DNA of 64,000 nucleotides, taken from Candidatus Rifleibacteriota bacterium (GTDB lineage Bacteria; Muiribacteriota; Ozemobacteria; Ozemobacterales; Ozemobacteraceae). Made by a program: the position numbers and the translations under genes. The notes under the pieces were generated by a model. That model was not told the DNA's origin and did not search any database. It worked only from the letters and a program-made list of their open reading frames with translations. The first letter of the stretch is position 1. Each line of letters opens with the position of its first letter. The DNA lies in the NCBI GenBank assembly GCA_015232575.1, contig JADFZL010000002.1, positions 496,001-560,000 of the forward strand, written 5' to 3'. Shown here piece after piece: positions 18,803-27,683 of this stretch.

Positions 18803-19818
18803 ATATTCTTCCATTGCCGGAAATATGTGATTCAAAAAAGGCTTATAATGCGGACTATTGTGTAAGAAATATTTCCAGGCTTCAAAAATATGCCGAAGAA
18901 TGGAAGAAAAAGAATAATATTCTAAATTCCGTTGAGGATAAGAAAAAGATCCATCTTCTTGTAATTGATGATCAATATGATTTTACCTATCCTGAGGGAG
19001 CTTTGTTCGTTGCCGGGCGATCAGGCAAGGGAGCCATGGAGGCACAGGAAAAGCTTGTAAATTTTATTTACAGATATTTGCATAAAATTACAAAAATTAC
19101 TTGTACCATGGATTCGCATTTTCCATTGCAGATATTTTTTCCGGCTGCGCATCTAAGAGAAGACGGATCTCATCCGGAAGCTCATACCGTTATTTCAGCC
19201 AGCGATTACGCCAAAGGAATTTACAGAGCCAATCCCGGAATGGCAGATGTGCTGAAAGTAGATCCAGGGTGGTTGAATAATCAGTTCAGATTCTACTGTG
19301 AAGAACTCGAGCGAAAAGGGAAATACAGCCTCTACCTCTGGCCTTATCACTGCCTTCTTGGAAGCAACGGACACCGGCTTTCCGGACCAGTTGAAGAAGC
19401 GTGTCTTTTTCATTCCTTTGCAAGAGAAGTTGATTTCCGTCCGGTAATTAAGGGTGATAACCCGCTTACCGAGCATTATTCAGTGTTTTCTCCCGAAACA
19501 GACACCTGCTGGGATGGGTCAGAGCGCTTCAGAGTAAACACTTCAGGTTTGATGAAATCGCTGTTTGATTCAGAAGCGGTTCTCATCGCGGGATTAGCTT
19601 CGAGCCATTGTGTTAAGGAAAGCATTAATGATCTTGTTGCCGAAATAAAAAAGACAAATCCTGAACTCGCTGGAAAATTTTACATTCTTCGCGATTGCAT
19701 GGCACCGGTTGTAATACCGGGCGGTCCTGATTTCACCGGAGAAGCAGAAAGAGCTCTGAATAACTTCCAGGATTTTGGAATGAATGTTGTCGATTCCGAA
19801 AATCCAATTTTATTCTGA
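18799..19818 (+). CDS. isochorismatase/nicotinamidase-family cysteine hydrolase
   Basis: 339 residues, longer than bacterial nicotinamidases (about 210) because of an N-terminal extension and internal insertions. Motifs of the family in order: LLVIDDQYDFTYPEGAL (catalytic Asp), TMDSHFP (metal-binding D-x-H), WPYHCLLGSNGHRL (equivalent of the WPxHCVxGT loop) and GLASSHCVKESINDL with the catalytic Cys. The signature favours a nicotinamidase-like amidase, which would feed nicotinamide into NAD salvage, but substrate is not certain. Its ATG overlaps the preceding stop (ATGA), so it is translated with the envelope operon, an odd partnership. Its 3' end overlaps the convergent gene by 9 bases. Confidence 0.85.
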   Translation: MNILPLPEICDSKKAYNADYCVRNISRLQKYAEEWKKKNNILNSVEDKKKIHLLVIDDQYDFTYPEGALFVAGRSGKGAMEAQEKLVNFIYRYLHKITKITCTMDSHFPLQIFFPAAHLREDGSHPEAHTVISASDYAKGIYRANPGMADVLKVDPGWLNNQFRFYCEELERKGKYSLYLWPYHCLLGSNGHRLSGPVEEACLFHSFAREVDFRPVIKGDNPLTEHYSVFSPETDTCWDGSERFRVNTSGLMKSLFDSEAVLIAGLASSHCVKESINDLVAEIKKTNPELAGKFYILRDCMAPVVIPGGPDFTGEAERALNNFQDFGMNVVDSENPILF

Positions 19819-21477
19819 AGCAGGCTTGTTATCTTTGTTTTCTTCAACAGGCAGAACGTCTACTATTTCTGATTCTGGAATATTCTGACCCTTGTCGTCT
19901 TTTTCAGGCGGAGCTGGCGGTATTTTTGTGTCGGGATTTTTTGAATATGGCTGAGGCGGATTGAGGTATTTGATTTTATCAAATTTGAGTCGCTTGCTTT
20001 CCTGATCTAATGCCTGAGCGTGTCTCCGACAATACTGACTTCCCGGCATGGCAGGCCTGGGACACGGTGTCTGCAGTTCATCAAGGAAAGCGCATCTGGT
20101 TTTTACAGGTCTGGCTTTTTCAAGTTCAGCAGCTGTAGTCAGATTGAAATGATATGTTTTAGAATTAAAAATTCTGGTATTAATGTGGTAGGTGTTTTCT
20201 TTTGAATCGTAAATAAACGGTTCGGTGTTTTTGTACCACAGAAGATTTACTGCTGCAGCATTTTCCGAAATTTCCCAGAATTTTATGAATCCGCATTCCT
20301 TGAGGCAGGTTAAATCGCTGTGAAACTTTTCAAGAAGTTGACTGTCGTGTTCTGAAGTCATCTGAAAACAGGACCGCTCAATAAGATCGTAGAGATTCAT
20401 TGAAACAACCGGACTTTCTTCATCGTTGGGGTTCAGGCGATTCAGGCGATATCTGTCCCAGAGAACATGGTAGATTCCGAATGCAAATGGGTGACGCCTG
20501 TCGTCTATCGCGTAAGCGAGCGGATTCGGCATTCTTGAATAACGTTCTTTGAGTATCTTTTTATATAACGGTGGAGAAAAACGGAATTTCCCATTTACAT
20601 AAACGTCTTTTTCGCTATTGAGAAGATCTGTTGGAAATCTCATTGTTAAGCAAGCTTCAAGTGGCTGAAAGGGACTGAAGGAAAAAAGTCCAGACGTGTT
20701 TTTTCCTGTAGGCTGGAAGAAAAAGTATTTTTCACACATTTCTGTCAATGCAATTGCAACCTGTGCTCTGCGCCTTTCGCTTGGACCATCTTCGGGCCAT
20801 ATTGTACGGCAGAACCAGTCAAGGTCTAATTTAAAAGAGCCGTCTGGATTGCCTTTCGAGGCAAAGAAAGCAACTTCGAATAATTTCTTCTGGAATGGTG
20901 AAAATGTGTTTATTGTTGTAAATGGCTGCCTTCCAACCATGTCAGCATTGAAGAATGCAAACAGCCATTTGAACCATTTCCAGCGTTTCTCGACTGTACC
21001 ATAAATTATTCTAACCAGCAGGAAACAGAAAAGAAACAATGCGAGGGAAATAAAGCCCATTATTTTTACTAGTAATGCCAGTCTTCCAAGTTTCAATCTG
21101 ATCATTTGTACTATGTAATTGTTTGGTGATATTTTGTCTGCATAGTCAGGAAATGCCGTCAAGGGAGCATTGTCTTTATCCATCAGGTGCATGGCTGATG
21201 TAAACACAGATTTCTCTGTAGTACCAGGTTTCGTTACCTCACGTCCTGCCAGATCAGCAATTTCATCCTGAATTCTGACCCAGAAAACCTGATTCATTAC
21301 GTCATTGGTTCTGAAAAGAAAAAGATAGCTGATCAGGGCAAAAAGAACACAGAAAAATAGAACCGGTAGTCTGAGAAACACATCAGAAATATGTTTGTCG
21401 TAATAAAAAAGCTTTTCTCCCGGCCTGTTATCCATCATTTTTCTCCTGTCTGAATCTTGATGATGGATGTTTTCCAT
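19810..21477 (-). CDS. two-helix membrane protein of unknown function with Cys/His C-terminal motif
   Basis: 555 residues, not recognised. Two transmembrane helices near the N-terminus (about 33-54, LPVLFFCVLFALISYLFLF, and about 135-160, LLVKIMGFISLALFLFCFLL) enclose a loop of about 75 residues. A large cytoplasmic part follows, with a winged-helix-like WFCRTIWPEDGPSERRRAQVAI region and a late motif TRCAFLDELQTPCPRP-x7-CRRHA that looks like a small zinc knuckle (C-x8-C-x9-C-x3-H). The tail is Pro/Asp/Glu-rich. It overlaps the upstream gene 21428-22003 by 50 bases, so the two form a coupled pair. Confidence 0.65.
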   Translation of the reverse strand: MENIHHQDSDRRKMMDNRPGEKLFYYDKHISDVFLRLPVLFFCVLFALISYLFLFRTNDVMNQVFWVRIQDEIADLAGREVTKPGTTEKSVFTSAMHLMDKDNAPLTAFPDYADKISPNNYIVQMIRLKLGRLALLVKIMGFISLALFLFCFLLVRIIYGTVEKRWKWFKWLFAFFNADMVGRQPFTTINTFSPFQKKLFEVAFFASKGNPDGSFKLDLDWFCRTIWPEDGPSERRRAQVAIALTEMCEKYFFFQPTGKNTSGLFSFSPFQPLEACLTMRFPTDLLNSEKDVYVNGKFRFSPPLYKKILKERYSRMPNPLAYAIDDRRHPFAFGIYHVLWDRYRLNRLNPNDEESPVVSMNLYDLIERSCFQMTSEHDSQLLEKFHSDLTCLKECGFIKFWEISENAAAVNLLWYKNTEPFIYDSKENTYHINTRIFNSKTYHFNLTTAAELEKARPVKTRCAFLDELQTPCPRPAMPGSQYCRRHAQALDQESKRLKFDKIKYLNPPQPYSKNPDTKIPPAPPEKDDKGQNIPESEIVDVLPVEENKDNKPASE

Positions 21478-22003
21478 GAAGGCTTATGAGTACAACATAT
21501 CCGCAATATGGGCATCGCAGAGCATTTGGCTTGAAATTACACGCCGGACAGGTTTTATCGGGGTAAGAGGAAAATTCTTCCCCGCAGTAGCGACATTTTT
21601 TTTGTTCATCTTTCCATTCCATGTATGAATTGCAGCCTACGCAATACAGAAAACCAAGTTTTGCTGCCAGGGAATATGCTGTTGCCGTGATCAGATCAAG
21701 GATCAGAAACAGGAACGAAAAGAAAAGTGCGAAGGGAAGTCCAATCAACTTAAATGTTATGCCGGTGTCTACTTTTTCATCAAAAATTCTGCAGAAGTCG
21801 GAATTTATATACCAGTTTTTCAGTTTAACGTAGTCTTCAACAATTCTGGGCATGATAATTAAAGATAAAAAGGCGGCAATTGTAAGAAGAATAAGCGATG
21901 CAGAAACCCAGGCGAATGCTTTGATTATTCCTGAATTAAGAAAAAGTCGAACCAGATACAGTAAAAAATATCCTGCTGCGTGGAGTTCAAGATAATCTGT
22001 CAT
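21428..22003 (-). CDS. membrane protein with C-terminal double zinc ribbon
   Basis: 191 residues, family not recognised. Hydrophobic helices at about 10-25, 30-52 and 88-112. The C-terminal 75 residues carry four CxxC pairs (CVGC, CRYC, CPAC, CPYC), a double zinc ribbon. GGGAAAAGAA precedes the ATG. It is coupled to the larger membrane protein downstream by a 50-base overlap. The zinc-ribbon theme is shared with the large protein at 13764 and the FGE protein at 24765, suggesting a lineage-typical domain habit. Confidence 0.65.
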   Translation of the reverse strand: MTDYLELHAAGYFLLYLVRLFLNSGIIKAFAWVSASLILLTIAAFLSLIIMPRIVEDYVKLKNWYINSDFCRIFDEKVDTGITFKLIGLPFALFFSFLFLILDLITATAYSLAAKLGFLYCVGCNSYMEWKDEQKKCRYCGEEFSSYPDKTCPACNFKPNALRCPYCGYVVLISLHGKHPSSRFRQEKNDG

Positions 22004-22300
22004 TTCTTTTCCCGCCCTGGTTTAGGATCATCAATTCTTCGTTTCAACTGCTTTGCAGCAGCGTTTAATAATAATGGCAAAGTATTTTTACATAATCTAC
22101 GATAATATAGTATACTCACAAGATTTTAATGTCAATTATTATGGTGGTGAAGATTAAACATAAAACAACTTGGCCTGTGAAAAGTATATGAATTCTGGAT
22201 TTACTCTTTACGAATCTTAAAATGTGCATATCGAAATAAGTCATGAATGCAAAAGTTTTCTTATGTACTGTTGTAAAAAATTGGACTGGTGCAAAACATT
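22004..22300. other. divergent intergenic region
   Basis: About 300 AT-rich bases between the divergent zinc-ribbon membrane protein gene and the transporter gene. Promoters of both are expected here. No hairpin, repeat or RNA gene stands out. Confidence 0.4.
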
Positions 22301-23179
22301 ATGACAGAATTTGAGAAGAAAATTACCATGGCAACGGTCGTTGGAATGACTGGCAGTCTTTTTCTTTCGGGGCTGCAATTTTATGCTGGCTGGCGTGGAG
22401 AAAGTGAAAGTCTGGTCGCTGAAGCAGTTCACACTTTTTATGACCTTGTTGGCGGAGTGATTCTGCTTTTTTTTGTCAGATATTGGCAAAAGCCTTCAGA
22501 CGGAAATCATCCATTCGGCCATGCACGCATAGAAACAGCTGTAAGTCTTTTCATCGGCTTAATGATGCTTCCGATGGCTTTCGGAATAGCATGGAATTCA
22601 ATTTTTACTTTTAATGAGATTCACCTTGTTTCTCCGCCGATTTTTACACTTGCGGCAATAGCAGCCGCAATAATCGGGCAGAGATTTCTTTACCGCTGGA
22701 CAATGAAGATTGCAAGAGAAATAGATTCCATGGCGCTTGCAGCCAAGGCACAACATTATAATGCAGATTCCCTGGCCTCAATACCAGTTCTTCTTTCTGT
22801 CGGCTTATCAGTGGTCTCGCTCTCGTACAACTTTATCGACCACATTGGAGCGATATTCGTATCGGTGATAATATTGAAAAGCGCCTGGGACATTATCTAT
22901 CCGGCTCTTTCACAAATGACCGACGAATCGCCAGACTCGGATACGCCGCAAAGAATCAGAGATTTCCTGCTGGAATATTCAGAAAAATTTTTCCCCGGAC
23001 GAATAAGAACCAGAGGCTATGGGAAAGACTTTGCTGCTGAAATTGAACTAGTGTTTTCTCCTGACATTAAGCTTTTTAATGCGCGATCATACGCAATTGA
23101 GGCGGAAAAAAAACTTTTTTCAGTTTTCCCTCATCTTAAAGATCTTTCGATAATTATGAGATATGTGGGTGATGTGTAA
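22301..23179 (+). CDS. cation diffusion facilitator (CDF) family transporter
   Basis: 292 residues from ATG 22301 (an in-frame GTG at 22289 is possible; neither has a clear ribosome site). Six-helix CDF exporter for divalent metals such as Zn2+, Co2+, Mn2+ or Fe2+, using proton antiport. The transport site is visible as AVHTFYDLVGG in helix 2 and AQHYNADSLAS in helix 5, that is, a His-x3-Asp motif in each, the zinc-type His/Asp combination. HPFGHARIE is the conserved loop between helices 2 and 3. The C-terminal cytoplasmic ferredoxin-like domain is present (VFSPDIKLFNARSYAIEAEK). It stands as a single gene. Confidence 0.92.
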   Translation: MTEFEKKITMATVVGMTGSLFLSGLQFYAGWRGESESLVAEAVHTFYDLVGGVILLFFVRYWQKPSDGNHPFGHARIETAVSLFIGLMMLPMAFGIAWNSIFTFNEIHLVSPPIFTLAAIAAAIIGQRFLYRWTMKIAREIDSMALAAKAQHYNADSLASIPVLLSVGLSVVSLSYNFIDHIGAIFVSVIILKSAWDIIYPALSQMTDESPDSDTPQRIRDFLLEYSEKFFPGRIRTRGYGKDFAAEIELVFSPDIKLFNARSYAIEAEKKLFSVFPHLKDLSIIMRYVGDV

Positions 23180-23189
23180 ACCAACTGGG

Positions 23190-23270
23190 AACCATCACCC
23201 CAAGCATCTCACACGCTGACTGCGGGGAGAGGGAGAAAACAGGAACTTTTCAATGAGCGTTGATATAAAA
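23190..23270 (-). repeat. dispersed repeat family C, copy 2 (inverted)
   Basis: Reverse complement of the 8517-8595 element, sharing GAACTTTTCAATGAGCGTTG and a GGGGAGAGGG block. It lies in the gap between the transporter gene and the nitroreductase gene. Confidence 0.6.
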
Positions 23271-23302
23271 TGATAAAATAATAATAATTTGGAGGAAAAT
23301 AT

Positions 23303-23989
23303 ATGTCATATCGTTTACAAGGTAATAGCCGCGCTTTTTTCTCATTGTTTTCGGCAGCATTGTTTGTTGCTTTATTTCTTTTTGCAGCCGATGGTATGGC
23401 TTTTTCTCAGACAAAAGATATTTCCCTGGTAAAACCATCTGACAACTGGGGCTCAGATCTTGGCAGTGCGCTGTATGCAAGAAAAAGCAGCAGAGCATTT
23501 TCTGAAAAGAAAATAGGTACTGATGAGCTGACAAAAATATTCTGGGCAGCTGCTGGAATAAATCGCGAAAATGGAAAGAGAACTTCTCCCGTTCCGCGTG
23601 GTTTCAATTTTATTAAGATGTACTATCTTTCTCGTGAGGGAAATTATCGCTATGAAGCCTCGGCAAGCGCCCTTGTACATGTTTCCGATGAAATGATAAT
23701 TGAAAAAGTGAGCCCACAGCCCTGGATTGCTTCAACATCAGCTATTATTGTTTATGTCGCTGAATTGAATGAATACAAACACGATACTCCAAAAGATGAT
23801 AAGTTGAAGATGGCTTATGTTACCTCGGGTTGTATGGCTCAGAATGTATATCTGGCCGTAGCTTCGATGAAAATGGGAGCATGTATAGTTTTTGGATTCA
23901 CTCCGGATGTACTTAAAACTGCTTTATCTTTGAAGGAAGATGAAGTTCCGCTATTTATTCAGCCATTTGGCTTTCTCGAAAAATTTTAA
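23303..23989 (+). CDS. exported nitroreductase-family protein (SagB-like)
   Basis: 228 residues. GGAGG seven bases before the ATG. An N-terminal signal peptide (FFSLFSAALFVALFLFAADGMAFSQ) is followed by a nitroreductase fold: LYARKSSRAFSEKKIGTDELTKIFWAAAGIN is the classic FMN-binding R-x-S-x-R start, GFNFIKMYYL and GCMAQNVYLAVASMKMGAC are later landmarks. It resembles the SagB/ThcOx branch in length and motifs. Nitroreductases bind FMN and normally work in the cytoplasm; a Sec signal would need flavin insertion outside or a membrane-tethered role, which is unusual. Followed closely (15 bases) by the B3/B4 gene, so probably cotranscribed. Confidence 0.85.
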   Translation: MSYRLQGNSRAFFSLFSAALFVALFLFAADGMAFSQTKDISLVKPSDNWGSDLGSALYARKSSRAFSEKKIGTDELTKIFWAAAGINRENGKRTSPVPRGFNFIKMYYLSREGNYRYEASASALVHVSDEMIIEKVSPQPWIASTSAIIVYVAELNEYKHDTPKDDKLKMAYVTSGCMAQNVYLAVASMKMGACIVFGFTPDVLKTALSLKEDEVPLFIQPFGFLEKF

Positions 23990-24004
23990 TCAGGAACAAA
24001 ACAA

Positions 24005-24685
24005 ATGAAAACCAAAATAACTTTTTCTCTTCCACCAGGACCTCTTCAGATCGGTGTTCTTGAAGCTGATGGGGTAAAAATACGGCAATCCAGCGAAAAA
24101 TATCTTTCTAAAATTAAATCAGACATCGCGCATATTCTTCAGCCGGGATGGGTTTATCCAGATGCAATTCAGAAAGGCATCAGAAGCCTTTTAAAAACTT
24201 ATGGTTTTCATCCCTCCGGACGGAACAGACCTGCGTCAGAATTCCTTGCAAAAGATTTACAGGCCAGAGGGGAATTTAAACCGATCAATAATGTTGTTGA
24301 TATAAACAATCACGTATCAATGCTCTCATTCCTTCCAATAAGCGTCATAGACCGGGCTAAGGATACTGAAGATATTATTCTGAGAACTGGTACAGAGGCT
24401 GAAGAATATGTTTTCAACAAAGAAGGTCAGGTTTTAAGCCTGAAAAACCTTCTTGTACTTGCCAGAAATTCCGGAAACCATTTGCCGGTTGGAAGTCCGG
24501 TGAAAGATTCGCAGGAAACAAAGGTTTTTGAAGACACCAGAAATATTCTTGTTGTAATATATTCTTCATGCAGACTGATTTCGTCAGAAAAGTTGTCGGA
24601 ATATCTCTGCATTTTTTCAGAGTATTTGAAAAGTGAAGCGCTTGCCGAAAGAGTTGAGCATCAGATCTTCGATGCTCTGCATTAA
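24005..24685 (+). CDS. B3/B4 tRNA-binding domain protein
   Basis: 226 residues. Matches the stand-alone form of the B3/B4 domain of the phenylalanyl-tRNA synthetase beta subunit: RPASEFLAKDLQARGEFKPI, then NNVVDINNHVSMLSFLPISV, then the C-terminal LLVLARNSGNHLPVGSPVKDS region. The B3/B4 domain edits misacylated tRNA in the synthetase; free-standing versions are presumed to have related hydrolytic or binding roles, but no substrate is established here. AGGA precedes the ATG; likely second gene of an operon with the nitroreductase. Confidence 0.8.
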   Translation: MKTKITFSLPPGPLQIGVLEADGVKIRQSSEKYLSKIKSDIAHILQPGWVYPDAIQKGIRSLLKTYGFHPSGRNRPASEFLAKDLQARGEFKPINNVVDINNHVSMLSFLPISVIDRAKDTEDIILRTGTEAEEYVFNKEGQVLSLKNLLVLARNSGNHLPVGSPVKDSQETKVFEDTRNILVVIYSSCRLISSEKLSEYLCIFSEYLKSEALAERVEHQIFDALH

Positions 24686-24764
24686 TAAACTTTCCCGCCA
24701 GAAACTTCTTTGATATTGTTTTCGGCATCAGCAAATAAGTAATACATCAGAGGAAGGGAAACGG

Positions 24765-25775
24765 ATGAGTGATGACAAGATAAAAGTAACGGTTGTTTGT
24801 CCAAACTGTGAAGAGACAGTTGAAGTGGCCGTATGCAAGGATGATTCTTTTCCCTGCCCTGTATGTGCATTCATGATTTCCGCAAATAAGCCTGTTGAAA
24901 AGAGTCATTTAAAAATAGCACGTTTTTCTTTTGAAATATTGGCAATGCACTTCGAACATTTTATTACCTCAAAATATACGTTAACACTTGGTTCTGTATT
25001 GGCAGGAATGGTGCTGACATTTTATCTGGTATTTTTTAATCAGATCAATCGCTTATTTTCGGAAAGGAAAACGCCTCCTACAGGGGTGAGTAGTGCCGGC
25101 GGAATCATTACAAATAATTTTGGTATGAGCTTGAGATTGATTCCTGCCGGGACTTTCACCATGGGTTCATTAAAGGGGCGACCTGATGAAAGGCCTGTCA
25201 GGTCTGTTACTATTACAAAGCCTTTTTATATTGGTATTCACGAGGTTACTGTTAAACAATATTCTGATGTAACTGGCGAAAAGACAAGGGTTCCGATGCC
25301 GCCTGACAATCCTGTGCTTTTCATTACCTGGGATAAGGCTAAAGAGTTTTGCAGAATTTTATCTGAAAGAGAAAATCTTGTATATCGACTTCCCACGGAA
25401 GCTGAATGGGAATATTCAGCTCGTGCAGGCACTGAAACTGAATTTTACTGGGGCGATACTTACAGAGATGGTTTTGCATGGTGTCATTACAACAGCGGAA
25501 GACCGACCAGATCAACTCATCCGGTTGGCACTCTTCAGCCAAATGCCTGGGGCTTATACGATATGCTGGGAAATATAGCAGAATGGTGCGAGGATTATTA
25601 TCTTTCTTCCTATTCGCCAGATGATACAACTGATCCGATAGGCCCTCTGGATGGAAAATTCCGTGTTATAAGAGGTGGAGATTATTCTTCGCTTCCATAT
25701 ACTTCTGCATCACGAAGCAACGACACCCCAGATACCATGATGGGCCCAGGCTTTCGCGTGGTAAGAAACCCCTGA
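24765..25775 (+). CDS. zinc-ribbon, membrane-anchored FGE-sulfatase-domain protein
   Basis: 336 residues. An N-terminal zinc ribbon (CPNC-x14-CPVC, about 10-33) is followed by one transmembrane helix (LTLGSVLAGMVLTFYLVFF, about 77-95) and a formylglycine-generating-enzyme-like domain (about 115-336): FGMSLRLIPAGTFTMGS, EVTVKQYSDV, YRLPTEAEWEYSARAGT, PNAWGLYDMLGNIAEWCEDYY and RVIRGGDYSS. The paired catalytic cysteines of true FGE are not seen, so it is probably one of the many SUMF1-fold proteins with a binding or unknown role. The domain should face outside with the zinc ribbon in the cytoplasm. Confidence 0.85.
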   Translation: MSDDKIKVTVVCPNCEETVEVAVCKDDSFPCPVCAFMISANKPVEKSHLKIARFSFEILAMHFEHFITSKYTLTLGSVLAGMVLTFYLVFFNQINRLFSERKTPPTGVSSAGGIITNNFGMSLRLIPAGTFTMGSLKGRPDERPVRSVTITKPFYIGIHEVTVKQYSDVTGEKTRVPMPPDNPVLFITWDKAKEFCRILSERENLVYRLPTEAEWEYSARAGTETEFYWGDTYRDGFAWCHYNSGRPTRSTHPVGTLQPNAWGLYDMLGNIAEWCEDYYLSSYSPDDTTDPIGPLDGKFRVIRGGDYSSLPYTSASRSNDTPDTMMGPGFRVVRNP

Positions 25776-25914
25776 TTGCCGTGCGAGAAGGCTGCGTGAG
25801 ATATATCTTTTCTTCAGCAACGTTGCACAGTGTCTTTAGTTATGATTTTTTGTATTTTGTGTGCGTTGTTTGAAGTTGTATATGTTATAATTTGCGTATC
25901 GGAGGTGGAAAATT

Positions 25915-26493
25915 ATGAGAAATAAATTATTCAAAGTGGCTATTTCACTGGTTGTCCTGGTTCAATTCTGTTTTACTTTATCTGCGGAAACAGAAAAAGT
26001 TGGTCGGGCTGACAAAAAGGAAAGGCTTAAGGCATTTAAAGAACGCTTAAAAACAGGAAAAAATGCTGACAGGCAGCCTGGACAGCACATGGAAAAACGA
26101 AAGAAAATTGCTGCTTTAAGAGAAAGCAGTCCGGCAGCAGCGGCTTTTGCCGATTCAATGAAGAATTTGAGAAGTTCCGGAAAAAATCTGGGAGTAGAAG
26201 AGAAAAAAGCAGCGTTCCTGGACATCTCGGCAAAGTGGTTGTTGTTATCTGATTCAGAAAAAGCGATTGTCGAAGAGTGTTTTCCAAAAGTGAAAGAAAA
26301 AATTCTTAAGATGCAGAACGAAAAAGCTAATTTGAAAAACCTTATGACAGCCGGAGCAGATAAATCCTGTGCTGATTGCAGCAGCAATGGAAATGCTTCT
26401 GACAGCGAAAAAGCAGATGTAAAAACTTCTGAAAGTAACAGCGAAACAAAAGCTGTCGAAAACGCTGATGAGTGGGATATTCCAGAAGAGTAA
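25915..26493 (+). CDS. secreted charged protein of unknown function
   Basis: 192 residues. GGAGGTGG precedes the ATG. A signal peptide (MRNKLFKVAISLVVLVQFCFTLSA) is followed by a helical Lys/Glu/Ala-rich body. A segment (ISAKWLLLSDSEKAIVEECF, about 100-120) resembles the repeated helices of DUF3106-like periplasmic proteins, weakly. Two cysteines in CADCSSNG are near the C-terminus, and the tail is acidic (DEWDIPEE). No function can be assigned. It is followed by a bidirectional terminator. Confidence 0.65.
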   Translation: MRNKLFKVAISLVVLVQFCFTLSAETEKVGRADKKERLKAFKERLKTGKNADRQPGQHMEKRKKIAALRESSPAAAAFADSMKNLRSSGKNLGVEEKKAAFLDISAKWLLLSDSEKAIVEECFPKVKEKILKMQNEKANLKNLMTAGADKSCADCSSNGNASDSEKADVKTSESNSETKAVENADEWDIPEE

Positions 26494-26519
26494 TTGAAGT
26501 TGGCTATTAATAAGATTTA

Positions 26520-26569
26520 AACGAACTCCCTGTGTGTCATGGAAAAATCATGCAAACAGGGAGTTCGTT
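26520..26569. terminator. bidirectional terminator
   Basis: Inverted repeat AACGAACTCCCTGT (26520-26533) / ACAGGGAGTTCGTT (26556-26569), 14 bp perfect, between the convergent genes ending at 26493 and 26586. Confidence 0.8.
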
Positions 26570-26585
26570 ATGTACCGCCATTTTT

Positions 26586-27470
26586 TTACTCAGGCATTGG
26601 GAGCATTCCGTTTTGAAGGTCTTCGTAGAATCCGCCCATCACATGGTTTCTGATAAAAAAAGGCATATAGAAATTTGTCATAGTTCTGTTAACCTCGGGA
26701 TAAACAAGAACACTTCCGATGTGTTTTCCATAATAACCCGTTAAATCAAACATTCTGATGTGATTTACGATGAGTTGAGATGAAAGCTCTTTTTTAAATA
26801 TTCCAGCCGCACCCGGCGAGTTGAAAGTGTGGCAGGGGAGTTTGTTTTCGTAAGCAATAATTTGTGCAAGAAATCCGCCAAGTGAATGGCCACAGACTGA
26901 AATTTTTACTTTTTGCTTATCATTAGATGCATTATCATCAATGTCTTTGTGAAGAATATCAAATCTTTTTTTTGACTCAAGAAGTGTGAGAACTTTCTGA
27001 TAAAATTCCCTCGCTTCAATAATCTGATCAGTTACTTTCTGATCAGGGGAATCTATCATGCTTGATTTTGTTTTGGCAATTGTCTGTTTTGCTTTTTGAT
27101 AATCAGGATTCTGTGGATTAGCTCCGGGTTTCATCAGAACCTCAATTGCTTCTTTGAGAGATTCTATGTCTGATTTAACAATTCCAAGGTCTGCCAGAAG
27201 GTCTTCCGGGTCAGTGAAGTGAGTTCCCGAAAAAGAGATTATTACTTCAGAAGTTCTGTTGCACTGAAACGCAACTGCCATGAATCCGTCACGTAACTTA
27301 AGGTGAGTGGATAACACACTCCAATCTTCAGGGCAATCAAAGTCATTTCTGTCTGCGCGATGAGATTCAAGCGCCATTTTTGCAAATTCAACTAAAGTAG
27401 CCCCTTGAAGAAGGGTAGAACAGAAAAGTGCAATAAAACAGAACAAAAAGACACGCTTTGAAGCTGCCAT
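26586..27470 (-). CDS. secreted class 3 lipase-like alpha/beta hydrolase
   Basis: 294 residues. Signal peptide MAASKRVFLFCFIALFCSTLLQG. An oxyanion-type strand VIISFSGTHFTDPEDLLADLG precedes an insertion of about 80 charged residues, then the nucleophile elbow VSVCGHSLGGFLAQIIAYEN is seen as SVCGHSLGG (catalytic Ser) and HTFNSPGAAG. The order and the GHSLGG motif fit lipase class 3 (PF01764). Catalytic Asp is likely in MFDLTGYYGKHIGSV and His near RNHVMGG. AAAAGGAG precedes the ATG. Probably exported to the periplasm or outside, hydrolysing a lipid ester; substrate unknown. Confidence 0.82.
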   Translation of the reverse strand: MAASKRVFLFCFIALFCSTLLQGATLVEFAKMALESHRADRNDFDCPEDWSVLSTHLKLRDGFMAVAFQCNRTSEVIISFSGTHFTDPEDLLADLGIVKSDIESLKEAIEVLMKPGANPQNPDYQKAKQTIAKTKSSMIDSPDQKVTDQIIEAREFYQKVLTLLESKKRFDILHKDIDDNASNDKQKVKISVCGHSLGGFLAQIIAYENKLPCHTFNSPGAAGIFKKELSSQLIVNHIRMFDLTGYYGKHIGSVLVYPEVNRTMTNFYMPFFIRNHVMGGFYEDLQNGMLPMPE

Positions 27471-27637
27471 TCTTGGCTCCTTTTAACTGGTATTTTCTAC
27501 TTCTCTTTCAAAATACCATTAAAAGCCACTTCAGTAAAGAATGGTGATCAAATGTACCTTATTTCGGCCAGAGAGAGACAAAAGGCCCTTTAAATGATGA
27601 TCCTTGAATGGTGTTGATTTATATAAATTATGAAACA

Positions 27638-27664
27638 ACCCCCGCCGAGTCTTTCAGCGGGGGT
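27638..27664 (-). terminator. putative terminator of the outer-membrane protein gene
   Basis: ACCCCCGC (27638-27645) / GCGGGGGT (27657-27664), 11-base loop, followed on the minus strand by TTGTTTCAT. It lies 20 bases beyond the stop of the 27684-28460 gene. Confidence 0.7.
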
Positions 27665-27683
27665 GCAATTTATACTGATTTTT

